Part shown: positions 51,141 through 60,201 of the stretch, one piece after another
Layout: every line of letters begins with the position of its first letter
How positions within the stretch are numbered: position 1 is the first letter of the stretch
Assembly: GCF_014145675.1 (NCBI RefSeq)
Contig: NZ_JACGZW010000002.1
Location: forward strand, 186,001-250,000
DNA: 64,000 bases
Source of the DNA: Amycolatopsis dendrobii
Lineage (GTDB): Bacteria > Actinomycetota > Actinomycetes > Mycobacteriales > Pseudonocardiaceae
Direction: 5' to 3'
The notes under the pieces: generated by a model
Told to the model about the DNA's origin: nothing
What the model saw: only the letters and a program-made list of their open reading frames with translations
Database searches by the model: none
Translations under genes and position numbers: made by a program

Positions 51141-51364
51141 TTCCGGTCGCCGTAGCGGTCTCGACCGCCTGCTACGACGGTGGATTCGACCGGCTCGGCG
51201 GCCAGCACGGCGGCTCCGTCGCGCGCGAATGCCTCCCTGGTCCAGGTGCCGCGACCCGACCATGAGCCGCCTTGCTGGCTTCCGGGCGCCACTGGCCGGC
51301 TTGTAGGCCTCTTGGTCGGTGGCACAGCGATACGATGAAGCCTCGCGGCACAGGGGGAGGAAGC

Positions 51365-52267
51365 ATGACCGAACCGTGGCAGTGGAGCGAGCAGACCTGG
51401 CGCAACCACGTCGGTCGCGTGCGTGCCGGCCGGCCGTTGCGGCCGGAATCCTGGCCGGGCGGGGCGCGAGTGGCCGTGGCGTTGTCGTTCGACTCCGACC
51501 ACGAGACGATCTCGCTGCGCGACGGCCAGGTGCTGCCGGGCAAGCTGTCGCAAGGCGAGTACGGCTCGCGGGTCGGCGTGCCGCGGGTGCTGAAGCTGCT
51601 TGAGCGGTTCGGGGCGCCGTCGACGTTCTTCATGCCCGCGGTGTCGGGGTTGCTGCACGACGGCGAGGCACAGTCCTATGTGGAGGCCGGACACGAGGTC
51701 GCGTTGCACGGCTGGATCCACGAAAGCAATGCGCAACTGCCGTCTCTTGCGGAACGTGACCTCACGTTCCGGGCCGCCGATGCGTTGGAACGGCTCACCG
51801 GCACCCGTCCGGTCGGCATTCGCACCCCGTCGTGGGACTTCTCCGAAAGCTCCCTCGCGATCATCCGCGAACTGGGCCTGGCTTACGACTCCTCGCTGAT
51901 GGCGGACAACGACTGCTACGAGATCCTCGCCGACGGCGAACCGACCGGCATTGTCGAGCTTCCGGTGGAATGGATCCGCGACGACGCGCCGTACTTCACG
52001 ATGAACCGCTTCGGCTCGCAGCGCCCGTACACCCCGCCGCGGGAAGTGCTGCCGATCTGGCGCGACGAGTTCGACCTCGCCTTGGCCGAGGGCGGGCTCT
52101 TCCAGCTCACCATGCACCCGCACATCATCGGACATCGTTCCCGCATCACGATTCTCGCCGAGCTGCTGGAGCACATCGCTTCGCACGACGGGGTTTGGTT
52201 CGCTACGCACGCGCAAGTCGTCGACTACGTTTCAAGGCCGAGCGCCGATGGATCGCCGCCACGATAG
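51365..52267 (+). CDS. Polysaccharide deacetylase-family protein (PuuE-like)
   Basis: A 300-aa NodB-fold enzyme from ATG 51365 (GGGGGAGGAA site). Motif 1 is LSFDSDHE (~residues 40-47), motif 2 HGWIHESN (H-x3-H), motif 3 RTPSWDFSES, and the late HPHIIGH block holds the final His. The first motif with D-x-D-H and the length are typical of the PuuE/allantoinase-like or secreted peptidoglycan-independent branch. Likely hydrolyses an amide on a small molecule or polysaccharide. Its 3' end overlaps the convergent MFS gene by 65 bases. Confidence 0.88.
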   Translation: MTEPWQWSEQTWRNHVGRVRAGRPLRPESWPGGARVAVALSFDSDHETISLRDGQVLPGKLSQGEYGSRVGVPRVLKLLERFGAPSTFFMPAVSGLLHDGEAQSYVEAGHEVALHGWIHESNAQLPSLAERDLTFRAADALERLTGTRPVGIRTPSWDFSESSLAIIRELGLAYDSSLMADNDCYEILADGEPTGIVELPVEWIRDDAPYFTMNRFGSQRPYTPPREVLPIWRDEFDLALAEGGLFQLTMHPHIIGHRSRITILAELLEHIASHDGVWFATHAQVVDYVSRPSADGSPPR

Positions 52268-53414
52268 TGCCGACGACCGCGGCCAAAGCTCCGGCCAGAA
52301 TGAACGTCGTCCCCATCCCGACTGCGTCGATCACCGGCTGCGCGATCAGCGGCGACGAGAACTGGCCGAGGAACAACGCGGACGTCAGCAACCCGAGTGA
52401 CCTGGTCCGTACCCCGGGGGAAGCGGTGGAAACCAGCCATCCGTTGACGGTCGGGTTTTGCAGACCCACGCCGAGTCCGACCACGACCATGCCCAGCGCG
52501 GCCGTCCACAACGCGCCGGCGGTGCCGAGGACGACCAGTCCGACGGCGAAGGCGGCGAACATCGCGATGGCCAGCATCGGAAAGGACCAGCGAGCGCGCA
52601 GCCGCCGGAAGTTCAGTCCCACCAGGGTCATCACCAGATTGACCGCGGCGATCAAGGCTCCCGCGACCGCTGGTCCCGCGCCGCCGACTTCGGCCAGCCA
52701 GAACGGAGCCTGCGTCGGAACGGTGTAGAAGACCACGACACCGATGAAGATCAGCGCGTACAACCCCAGCAGCCGTGGCTGCCACGGCGATGCGGCCGTG
52801 GTGGTGTCCGTCGGATCGGCCGGCTGGACGGGTGCGTCCGGCACGAATCGGAGCACGAGCGCCAGCATCGGAATCGCCAGCAGGTAGATCGCGAACGGGC
52901 CCCGCCAGTCCAGCGCGGCCAGCAAGCCGCCGAGCAGCAGTGCGACGACACCGCCGAAACCCATTGCCGCGCCTTGCAGTCCGAGCACACGGCCGTGTTC
53001 CTCGGGGGCATGGTGGTCGGCGATCAACGCGGTTGACGTGGTCATGATGCCGGCGATGCCGATCCCGAGCACGGCCCGTCCGACGAGCAGTGCGGGGAGG
53101 GAGTCCAGCAGCAGGCCGGATCCGCCGCCGACGGTGTAGAGGGCGAGGCAGCCGATCAGCAGCGGGACGCGTCCGGTCCGGCCGCTCAGTTTGGCGAGCA
53201 ACGGTGCGGACACCATGATCGCCAGGCCCGGCAAGGTGAGCACCAGCCGGACGAGGAGCTCCGCGTGCGGTTCGGCGGCGAAATGTCGTTGCATGCCCGG
53301 CAACGCGGGTGTGATCGTGGCGCTGGCCATGATGGTCATGGTGCTGACGCCGAGCAGCGTCGCCAGCAAGGATCTCGGTGGGCGCCGCACTCCGGCGTCA
53401 GTCGTTTCGGTCAC
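52203..53414 (-). CDS. MFS transporter (efflux-type)
   Basis: A 403-aa major facilitator with 12 predicted helices. The loop 2-3 motif A is seen as LLAKLSGRTGRVPLLIG, and helix 5 motif C as GFGGVVALLLGGLLAAL. The overall pattern (DHA family: LLATLLGVSTMTIMASATITPALPGMQRHF) indicates proton-coupled drug or metabolite export. Start ATG 53414. A FAD-monooxygenase remnant lies upstream. Confidence 0.92.
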   Translation of the reverse strand: MTETTDAGVRRPPRSLLATLLGVSTMTIMASATITPALPGMQRHFAAEPHAELLVRLVLTLPGLAIMVSAPLLAKLSGRTGRVPLLIGCLALYTVGGGSGLLLDSLPALLVGRAVLGIGIAGIMTTSTALIADHHAPEEHGRVLGLQGAAMGFGGVVALLLGGLLAALDWRGPFAIYLLAIPMLALVLRFVPDAPVQPADPTDTTTAASPWQPRLLGLYALIFIGVVVFYTVPTQAPFWLAEVGGAGPAVAGALIAAVNLVMTLVGLNFRRLRARWSFPMLAIAMFAAFAVGLVVLGTAGALWTAALGMVVVGLGVGLQNPTVNGWLVSTASPGVRTRSLGLLTSALFLGQFSSPLIAQPVIDAVGMGTTFILAGALAAVVGTIVAAIHRRSALKRSRRLARA

Positions 53415-53499
53415 GACGTCGAAGGTAAAACTTCAACTTAACTTGAAGTCAATGCCGAGACCGCTTGCTGGAACTGGGTTGCGGTGGGAGCGGAATCCG

Positions 53500-53700
53500 G
53501 CGCGGCGTGCCAGATCAGGGACGCGCCGTTGAGTGCCATGCTGCTCGACGGTACGGCGTGGGCGGGCTCGCCACCACGATGGCGATCATGGGCGCGGAGG
53601 CGTTGGCCGCGGCAATCGAGGCAGGCGACCTCCGCAGTTACGAAACCCGGATGCGCCGGTTCGTCCACTGGGGGCAACCTGCCGCCGTGGTATGCCTAGC
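53500..53700 (+). pseudogene. FAD-dependent monooxygenase fragment
   Basis: Two frames together give the C-terminal FAD-binding block of a PHBH-type monooxygenase: LLDGTAWAGSP (from GDAAxxxSP) in one frame, then ATTMAIMGAEALAAAIEAGD and LRSYETRMRRFV in the next. No N-terminal Rossmann motif is present in the window. It is a short degraded remnant between the MFS gene and the histidine kinase. Confidence 0.6.
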
Positions 53701-53764
53701 CCTACCCTCGAGACTACGGGCAAGCTGATCGAAACCGGACAGTCCGCTGGCTAATCTGGATCTC

Positions 53765-55096
53765 GTGGCTACCGTCTCTACGACCGCGAATCCGCGCACT
53801 GTGCTGGATGCCCTGTCGCATCGGAAGTTCCTGATTTCCTCCTGGCCGTGGCGGGCGCTGCTTTACGGGCTCAGCACCGGCCCAATGACGCTGCTGTTCG
53901 GCCTTCCGTTCGGATGCTGCCTGTTGCCGCTCGCGGTGCTGGTCAGCCGCGTCGTGCACGGGCAGACCTCCGATCTGGCGCTCGTCGCGGCGTTCTCGGT
54001 GTTCGGCATGCTGCTGTTCCTGAGCGCTGGCCCGGCGTGGGCGGCGGTGGTGGCCGGGGTCGAACGGCAGCGGCTGCGCATGGTCGACCTCAACCCGGTG
54101 ACTGTCCCCTTTGGACCGATCAGCGAACCGGGTTGGTGGCCGCGAATGCGAACGCGGTACACCGAGCCGGCGGCATGGCGCGAACTCGGCTACGCGGTTC
54201 TGTTGTGCACCGCGATTCCCGCGCTGTACTCAGTGGCCGGCATGGTCGCGTTGTTCGCCGCGGTTCTGGTGGCGAGTCCGTTGCTCGTCAACGCGAACGA
54301 CACGATTTCCGTGGGTTTCACCGAGGTTTCCACTCCCGGAGGCGCGGTCCCGTACGCACTGGCCGGTGCGGTCCTGCTCGTTCTGTCGGGCTATCTGCTG
54401 TCCGGGTTCGCTGGTCTGCACGCGATGCTGGCCCGTTCGCTGCTCACCGACGGGGCTGCCGAGAAGCTCCGCGGCGAGCTGACCGAGGTGTCGCAATCCC
54501 GCACCCGGCTGTTGTCGGCGTTTGACGCGGAACGCAAGCGCATCGAACGCGATCTGCACGACGGCGCGCAGCAGCGGCTGGTCGGGCTGAGCCTGCAACT
54601 CGGGCTCGCGAAGGTCGATCTGCCGCCGGATTCCGCGGCGGCGAAGGCGGTGTCGGACGCGCACGACCAGGCTAAGAAGCTGATGGTCGAGCTGCGCGAG
54701 CTGATCAACGGAATCCACCCGCGCGCGCTCGCCGAACTCGGTTTGCCCGCCGCGCTGGAGGAACTCGCCGACGGCTGCGCGGTGCCGGTCACCGTCGATG
54801 TGGCGGTGCCGGTGCGGTTGCCGGAGCCGGTGGAATCCACCGCGTACTTCGTGGTGGCCGAGTCGCTGACCAATGTCGCCAAGCATTCCGCGGCCAGTTG
54901 CGCTTCGGTGACCGCCGGAATTGTCGGCCGGATCCTTGCTATTGAGGTATGGGACAACGGAGCAGGCGGTGCTGAGCCGTCGCGCGGCACGGGGATCACC
55001 GGGTTGAGCGATCGGGTCGCCGTGCTGGGCGGCCGGATGTGGGTGCGCAGTCCGGTCGGCGGGCCGACCGTCGTGCGAGTGGAGCTGCCGTGCTGA
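53765..55096 (+). CDS. Sensor histidine kinase (HisKA_3 type)
   Basis: A 443-aa NarL-type kinase with N-terminal transmembrane helices (~residues 34-60, 70-95, 135-165 and 195-220), a linker, then HisKA_3: AERKRIERDLHDGAQQRLVGLSLQL with the phospho-accepting His (~264), and HATPase_c with the N box ESLTNVAKHS, VWDNGAGG and GTGITGLSDRV. It pairs with the response regulator 11 bases downstream. Confidence 0.94.
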   Translation: MATVSTTANPRTVLDALSHRKFLISSWPWRALLYGLSTGPMTLLFGLPFGCCLLPLAVLVSRVVHGQTSDLALVAAFSVFGMLLFLSAGPAWAAVVAGVERQRLRMVDLNPVTVPFGPISEPGWWPRMRTRYTEPAAWRELGYAVLLCTAIPALYSVAGMVALFAAVLVASPLLVNANDTISVGFTEVSTPGGAVPYALAGAVLLVLSGYLLSGFAGLHAMLARSLLTDGAAEKLRGELTEVSQSRTRLLSAFDAERKRIERDLHDGAQQRLVGLSLQLGLAKVDLPPDSAAAKAVSDAHDQAKKLMVELRELINGIHPRALAELGLPAALEELADGCAVPVTVDVAVPVRLPEPVESTAYFVVAESLTNVAKHSAASCASVTAGIVGRILAIEVWDNGAGGAEPSRGTGITGLSDRVAVLGGRMWVRSPVGGPTVVRVELPC

Positions 55097-55107
55097 GCGG
55101 AGAGCCG

Positions 55108-55755
55108 ATGCGGGTCGTCCTCGCCGAAGACGAGGTGCTGCTGCGCGAGGGATTGTGCGGGTTGCTGGAGCGGTTCGGCTTCGCGGTCGTCGCCGCGGTC
55201 GGCGATGCCGAGGGCTTGCACGCCGCCGTGCGCGAGCACGATCCGGACCTGGTGCTCACCGACATCCGGATGCCGCCCGGCCATTCGGACGAGGGGCTGC
55301 GCGCCGCGGTCGAACTGCGCCGCACGCGACCGGAGCTGGCCGTGGTGGTGCTGAGCCAATACGTCGAACACCACCACGCGGCCGACCTGCTCGACTCCGC
55401 CGAGGGGCGCGGGGTCGGCTACCTGCTGAAGGACCGGGTGGTCGACGTCGAGGAATTCGTCGGGACGCTGCGCCAGGTCGTGGACGGCGGAACGGCGGTG
55501 GATCCGCAGGTGGTGCGCCAGCTGCTGCGCCGCCGGGCCGACCCGATCGCCCGGTTGTCGGCGAGAGAACGGGAAGTCCTGTCGCTGATCGCCGAGGGAC
55601 ACTCGAACGCCTCGATCGCCCGGCGGCTGGTGGTGTCCGACGCCGCGGTGGGCAAGCATGTCGGGAGCATCCTGTCGAAGCTTGACCTCCCGCCGACAGA
55701 TGACGGGAATCGGCGAGTACTGGCGGTGTTGGCGTTTCTTCGCGGTAGCGGCTGA
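55108..55755 (+). CDS. NarL/LuxR-family response regulator
   Basis: A 215-aa response regulator: receiver domain 1-120 with phosphorylation site in DLVLTDIRMPPG (Asp ~51) and the switch Lys (YLLKDR), then LuxR-type HTH (LSAREREVLSLIAEGHSNASIARRLVVSDAAVGKHVGSILSKL). ATG 55108 has a GGAGAG site; GTG 55090, overlapping the kinase stop, is an alternative. Partner of the adjacent kinase. Confidence 0.94.
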   Translation: MRVVLAEDEVLLREGLCGLLERFGFAVVAAVGDAEGLHAAVREHDPDLVLTDIRMPPGHSDEGLRAAVELRRTRPELAVVVLSQYVEHHHAADLLDSAEGRGVGYLLKDRVVDVEEFVGTLRQVVDGGTAVDPQVVRQLLRRRADPIARLSAREREVLSLIAEGHSNASIARRLVVSDAAVGKHVGSILSKLDLPPTDDGNRRVLAVLAFLRGSG

Positions 55756-55793
55756 GGCGGTGCGAGCGCGGTTCGCGCTCGCACCGCTGGGTC

Positions 55794-57482
55794 TTACGCC
55801 GCGTTCACTACCGCGGTCAGGCTGGCCGCGAGTACCGAACGATCGCGCCCGGCTGTCCACTGGGTACCGCTGTCAGTGCGATACTCCAGCAGAGTCAACG
55901 CTTCACTGTCGTTGCCGGAGCCGATGCTCGTCTGGTGCAACGCCACGATGTCCACCTTCCGGCCGTGCTCGCCGAGTGCCGCGGTGAGCGCTTCGACCGG
56001 GCCGGTTCCGGCGTGTGTGCTGGTGTGCTCGATTCCGTCGGCGCGCAGGGTGATGCTGGTGTGCTCGTCGGCGGAGTTTTCGAAGCGGGACAACGTGATC
56101 GCCGGATTCGGCTGGAGGTACGCGGCTTCGAAGAGCTGCCACAGTTCGGTCGCGGTCACCTCGTGGCCGGAGTCGTCGGTGTGGCCTTGGACGCGGCGCG
56201 CGAAGTCGATCTGCAGCCGGCGCGGCAGCGTGATCCCGTACTCGCTTTCCAGCAGGTAGGCGATTCCGCCCTTGCCGGACTGCGAGTTCACCCGGATCAC
56301 GGCGGCGTAGTCGCGACCGAGGTCGGCGGGGTCGATCGGCAGGTACGGGACGCGCCACTCCAGTTCGTGCGCGGGCACGCCGGTTTCCGCGGCGCGCGCG
56401 TGATGCTCCGCGAAGCCCTTCTTGATCGCGTCCTGATGCGTGCCGCTGAACGCGGTGTGCACGAGGTCGCCGACGTACGGATGCCGGGCGTGGACCTCGA
56501 TTCGGTTGCAGTACTCGACGGTGCGGCGGATCTCGTCGATGTCCGAGAAGTCGATCATCGGGTCGACGCCCTGCGCGTGCAGGTTGAGCGCCAGAGTCGC
56601 CAGGTCGACGTTGCCGGTGCGCTCGCCGTTGCCGAAGATGCAGCCCTCGACGCGTTCGGCCCCGGCCAGCACGGCGAGTTCGGCGCAGGCGACACCGGTG
56701 CCGCGGTCGTTGTGCGGGTGCACGGAAAGGATCACCGAATCGCGGCGCGCGAGGTTGCGGTGCATGTACTCGATCTGGTCGGCGTACACATTGGGTGTCG
56801 CGATCTCGACCGTCGCCGGCAGGTTCAGGATCACCGGACGGTCCGGGCTCGCCTCCCACGTCTCGGTGACCGCGTCGCAGACTTCCAGGACATAGTCGGG
56901 TTCGGTGAGGTTGAAGACCTCGGGGGAGAACTCGAAGCGGACGTTCGGCAGGTCGCCGGCCGCGCGCAGAACGTCGCGGGCGCCGTCGAGGATCAGTTCT
57001 TTCAGCGACGCCTGATCGTGGCCGAGGACCACCGTGCGCCAGGTCGGTGCGGTGGCGGTGTACAGGTGGATCACGACGTCATTGCGGATGCCGCGGACGG
57101 ACTCCACGGTGCGCTCGATCAGGTCGCGCCGCGCCGGGGTGAACACGACGATGGTGACGTCGTCCGGGGCCAGGTCGGTGTCCGCGAGCAGCCGGACGAA
57201 GTCGTAGTCGGTCTGCGAGGCGGACGGGTAGCCGACCTCGATTTCCTTGTACCCCATGCTGATCATCAGCTCGAAGAACCGGCGTTTGCGCGCCGGGTCC
57301 ATCGGTTCGGCGAGTGCCTGGTTGCCGTCGCGCAGGTCGACCGGCACCCACAGCGGGGCTTGCGTGATCCGGTTGCCGGGCCAGGCGCGCCCGGCGTTGG
57401 GGACGTCGACGCGCTGGTAGACGTCGCGGTAGCGGTACGACGGCATGCGGGAGGCTCGCTGCCGGTTCCAAGCGGTGCTCAT
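55794..57482 (-). CDS. leuA: 2-isopropylmalate synthase
   Basis: A 562-aa LeuA of the long actinobacterial type. HMGL-like TIM barrel ([28 protein letters not shown], with metal Asp in RDGNQ), the [37 protein letters not shown] metal and acetyl-CoA block (residues ~240-275), and the C-terminal regulatory LeuA dimer domain (~430-555). It condenses acetyl-CoA with 2-oxoisovalerate in leucine synthesis. ATG 57482 gives the normal N terminus ([20 protein letters not shown]). A leader peptide with Leu codons and a hairpin precede it, so it is regulated by attenuation. Confidence 0.97.
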   Translation of the reverse strand: MSTAWNRQRASRMPSYRYRDVYQRVDVPNAGRAWPGNRITQAPLWVPVDLRDGNQALAEPMDPARKRRFFELMISMGYKEIEVGYPSASQTDYDFVRLLADTDLAPDDVTIVVFTPARRDLIERTVESVRGIRNDVVIHLYTATAPTWRTVVLGHDQASLKELILDGARDVLRAAGDLPNVRFEFSPEVFNLTEPDYVLEVCDAVTETWEASPDRPVILNLPATVEIATPNVYADQIEYMHRNLARRDSVILSVHPHNDRGTGVACAELAVLAGAERVEGCIFGNGERTGNVDLATLALNLHAQGVDPMIDFSDIDEIRRTVEYCNRIEVHARHPYVGDLVHTAFSGTHQDAIKKGFAEHHARAAETGVPAHELEWRVPYLPIDPADLGRDYAAVIRVNSQSGKGGIAYLLESEYGITLPRRLQIDFARRVQGHTDDSGHEVTATELWQLFEAAYLQPNPAITLSRFENSADEHTSITLRADGIEHTSTHAGTGPVEALTAALGEHGRKVDIVALHQTSIGSGNDSEALTLLEYRTDSGTQWTAGRDRSVLAASLTAVVNAA

Positions 57483-57529
57483 CTGCGGTCCTTCAGGTGG
57501 TCGGAAGCCGACCGGCGCGCGTGCTTGCC

Positions 57530-57567
57530 CCACGGCGGGGGGCCGGTCCGGTCAGGCCCCGCCGTGG
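57530..57567 (-). promoter_or_regulatory. Attenuator hairpin of leuA
   Basis: CCACGGCGGGG (57530-57540) pairs exactly with CCCCGCCGTGG (57557-57567), overlapping the stop and last codons of the leader peptide, 48 bases before leuA. Typical antiterminator/terminator geometry; no strong T-tract, so attenuation may also act on translation. Confidence 0.55.
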
Positions 57568-57596
57568 CGGCGAAGGAGAAGGAAGCGCGTGAACAT
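57552..57596 (-). CDS. leuA leader peptide (attenuation)
   Basis: 14 codons: MFTRFLLLRRHGGA, with three consecutive Leu codons (CTT CTC CTT), ending inside a strong inverted repeat before leuA. This is the classic attenuation leader of actinobacterial leuA: ribosome stalling at the Leu codons under leucine shortage would change hairpin pairing. It is too short for automatic gene finders. Confidence 0.75.
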   Translation of the reverse strand: MFTRFLLLRRHGGA

Positions 57597-57685
57597 CGAG
57601 CCGGAGCGTAGCACAACTCCTCAGACAAGTAGCGGGGTTAAGCCAAGCCGACGCGGCGCGCGGCGCGAGCGCTTAGGATTGCCCC

Positions 57686-58615
57686 GTGGAGCTGGATTTC
57701 GTGCGGACCTTCGTCGCCGTCGTGGACGGAGGGCAGTTCCAGGAAGCGGCCGCGGAGCTGGGGATCACGCAGCAAGCAGTGTCCAAACGCGTCGGTGCGC
57801 TGGAACGCGAGCTCGGCGTGCGGTTGTTCACGCGCACCGCGCGCGGGGCCCGGTTGAGCAGCGACGGCGCGGCGTTCCTGCCGCACGCACGCGTGCTGCT
57901 CGACGCGGAGAAAAGCGCGCTCGCCGCGGTGCGGCCGGAGAAGCGTCCGCTGCGGGTCGACGTGCTGAACCGGCGGACCAAGTCGGCGCAACTCGCGCTG
58001 GGCTTCCACCGGGCGTTTCCGGAAGTGGAGCTGGAGGTCGTGACCACCGGCGCCGAACTGAGCTTCGACGCGGCCGTCGCCGCGGTCGCGGCCGGTTCGG
58101 TCGACGCGGCGTTCCGCGGTGTGCCGAAGCGCGACCTGCCAGGCGGCGTGACGAGCGGAGTGGTGGACTACGACGCGCACGAGCTGCTGGTCGGCCCGCG
58201 CCATCCGTTCGCCGACCTGCCCTCGGTGCCGATCGGGAAGCTCGTCGGCCACCGGATCTGGATGCCGGGGCTGTCGGCGAGCATGGAATGGGGCGCGTAC
58301 TACGCGGAGCTGGCCGAGGCGTTCGACCTGACCATCGACGTGTCCGGCCCGGTCTTCGGCAACGAAACGATGCTGGACGAACTGGCGGTCTCGCCCGACC
58401 TGTCGACCTTCGTGGGCGCTGGCTCGCGCTATTTCTGGCCGGACGAGTACGACCTCCGCCGGGTGCTGGTGGTCGACCCGACGCCGGTGTACCCGATGTC
58501 GCTGCTGTGGCGGCGGGAGCCCGCGCATCCGGACGTGCGGAAACTGCGCGATCACCTGGTGACCGGGCCGGAACCGGGCGACGGAGTTTGGCTGCCCGGG
58601 TGGGAGCAGGCGTAG
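57686..58615 (+). CDS. LysR-family transcriptional regulator
   Basis: A 309-aa LTTR from GTG 57686 (MELDFVRTFVAVVDGGQFQEAAAELGITQQAVSKRVGALERELGVRLFTRTARGARLSSDG), with an effector domain covering the rest. It is divergent from leuA and its leader, so it could regulate leuA or its own expression. No neighbour gives a firm target. Confidence 0.93.
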   Translation: MELDFVRTFVAVVDGGQFQEAAAELGITQQAVSKRVGALERELGVRLFTRTARGARLSSDGAAFLPHARVLLDAEKSALAAVRPEKRPLRVDVLNRRTKSAQLALGFHRAFPEVELEVVTTGAELSFDAAVAAVAAGSVDAAFRGVPKRDLPGGVTSGVVDYDAHELLVGPRHPFADLPSVPIGKLVGHRIWMPGLSASMEWGAYYAELAEAFDLTIDVSGPVFGNETMLDELAVSPDLSTFVGAGSRYFWPDEYDLRRVLVVDPTPVYPMSLLWRREPAHPDVRKLRDHLVTGPEPGDGVWLPGWEQA

Positions 58616-59329
58616 TCAGAGCGGGTGTTCGTACCAGACGTTCGGCTCGACGTACACGCCCAGATCCTGTTCCGTTGCCGCGAGCACCGGCGCGATCCCG
58701 CCGGGCACGACGGTGTGTCCGTCTTCGAGCCGAATGCCGGTCCACTGTTCCCACTGCGCGAGCGTGCCGGTGACGGTCATCGCGAACGGCGCGATCTTCC
58801 GGAACTCCGCGCCCAGTCGCTCGTGACTGCGCAGCCAGGGATCGGCGCGCCGGCCAAGATAGTCCACAATGGACTCCAGCGGTGGTTTGCCGGTCGGCCG
58901 CACGGGCACGACCAGCCGGGAAAGCCCAGCCCGGCGCGCCCGGTTCTTCAGCTCGACGAGTGCTTGCGCGGCAATGCCTTGTCCGCGCGCGGATTCCGCG
59001 ACGTACACCTCCAGCGCGACCAGCGTGGTGGGTTCCCGTCCGTCGAGGTGGTCTTCGGCAGCCCAGACGAGGGCGCTGTCCCAGCCGTGGTCCGGCAGCT
59101 CGGGTCGTTCTGGAGCGGGGAAAGCGACCGGAATCGCCGCTGCTCGCGCTACCGGAACACCGTCGTCGAGCAGTACCAGGAAGAACTCGGGGGCGATGCG
59201 CCTCGAGCTGGCCAGCCCCGCGGTGAGGCCTTGGCCGAGGAACTCTCCGCCGACGAACCCCAGCTGGAGCGCGGGAACCCGCAGCTCCGGGCGGGTAGCG
59301 AGGTCTTCGATGCGCAGCACGACGCCCAC
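58616..59329 (-). CDS. GNAT-family acetyltransferase
   Basis: A 237-aa protein. The acetyl-CoA-binding motif V-x-x-x-x-R-G-x-G-x-A appears as VYVAESARGQGIAAQALVELKNRARRAG (~residues 110-137). The family N-terminal and C-terminal extensions are larger than a minimal GNAT, as in actinobacterial members acting on small molecules. GTG 59329 starts 5 bases after the DUF2786 gene stop, so the two are in one operon. Substrate unknown. Confidence 0.85.
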   Translation of the reverse strand: MGVVLRIEDLATRPELRVPALQLGFVGGEFLGQGLTAGLASSRRIAPEFFLVLLDDGVPVARAAAIPVAFPAPERPELPDHGWDSALVWAAEDHLDGREPTTLVALEVYVAESARGQGIAAQALVELKNRARRAGLSRLVVPVRPTGKPPLESIVDYLGRRADPWLRSHERLGAEFRKIAPFAMTVTGTLAQWEQWTGIRLEDGHTVVPGGIAPVLAATEQDLGVYVEPNVWYEHPL

Positions 59330-59333
59330 CGGT

Positions 59334-60065
59334 TCAGCGCACCGGGAGCGCCGACCGCCGCCTGCCCAGCGCCGCCGGGTCGAGATTCGCCCGGGTCCCG
59401 GCCCGGTGCCCCTCCCGATACCCCGACCCCGACAACCGTCGCGGGGCCGCCGAGCGCAGGTCGCCGTACTCGCGGTCGAAGGCCTGCTGCACCAACGCCG
59501 TCCGGTCCCGCACCACCAGCTCCGCCGACTTCCCGCCTGCGACATCGGAATACGTCCGCGCGGCGTTCTCCTCCGCCGCGGTCAGCCGCTCGTGCACCGC
59601 ACGCGCGAACCCGTGCAGCCACGTCCGCCGGTACGCCGCCAGCGATTCGCGGAACACCCGTTCCTCCGGCCGCACGCGTGTGAGCTGGGTGCTCGCTTGC
59701 AGCAACAGGCTGGTGAACAGCAACTCGACCCGCGCGAGGTCGGTGCGGAAGCCGAACACGGTGACCTCTTCGACCCCTTGGCCGACCCGGTGCAGCAAGG
59801 TCCGGCAGCGCAGCGGGTACGCGATGCTGGTGAGCAGACTGGCTTTGTCTCGGCTGTACGGATTGGAGATCGGCAGCTTCAGCACCGTGATGTCGTCGCC
59901 GCTCTGACCGGACGCGGCCAGCATCGCGTTGTCGATCCCGTGCCGCGCGATCAGCTGCGCCGCTTTGGTGTTGTACAGCTCGGCTTCGGCGGGCGTGACG
60001 GCCGGGTCCTCGGCCTTGGCCAGCAGCTTCCGCACGCGCTCCAGCAACGTGTCGTGGTCGGGCAT
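59334..60065 (-). CDS. DUF2786-family protein
   Basis: A 243-aa protein with the DUF2786 domain at the N terminus (LLERVRKLLAKAEDPAVTPAEAELYNTKAAQLIARHGID) and the DUF7168-type C-terminal part (FRTDLARVELLFTSLLLQASTQL). ATG 60065 follows a GGAGAGGGGGG site. Such proteins occur in actinobacteria and phages with an unproven role. It is co-transcribed with the GNAT gene downstream. Confidence 0.88.
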   Translation of the reverse strand: MPDHDTLLERVRKLLAKAEDPAVTPAEAELYNTKAAQLIARHGIDNAMLAASGQSGDDITVLKLPISNPYSRDKASLLTSIAYPLRCRTLLHRVGQGVEEVTVFGFRTDLARVELLFTSLLLQASTQLTRVRPEERVFRESLAAYRRTWLHGFARAVHERLTAAEENAARTYSDVAGGKSAELVVRDRTALVQQAFDREYGDLRSAAPRRLSGSGYREGHRAGTRANLDPAALGRRRSALPVR

Positions 60066-60201
60066 GACCCCCCCTCTCCAGCAGGCGCGGCCCGTGCGGA
60101 CCGGCATGGGGTGCACGGTAGGCGTGGGGTACGACAATATTCGATCAGATGTTCGGGAGTGACACTGGGCGCCCGGTTCGTCGCGGTCCTACGATCGGGA
60201 C

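Noticed and set aside
55935..57611. 558-codon plus-strand open frame over leuA
   Set aside because: Antisense artefact of leuA; the minus strand carries all LeuA motifs and the leader peptide.
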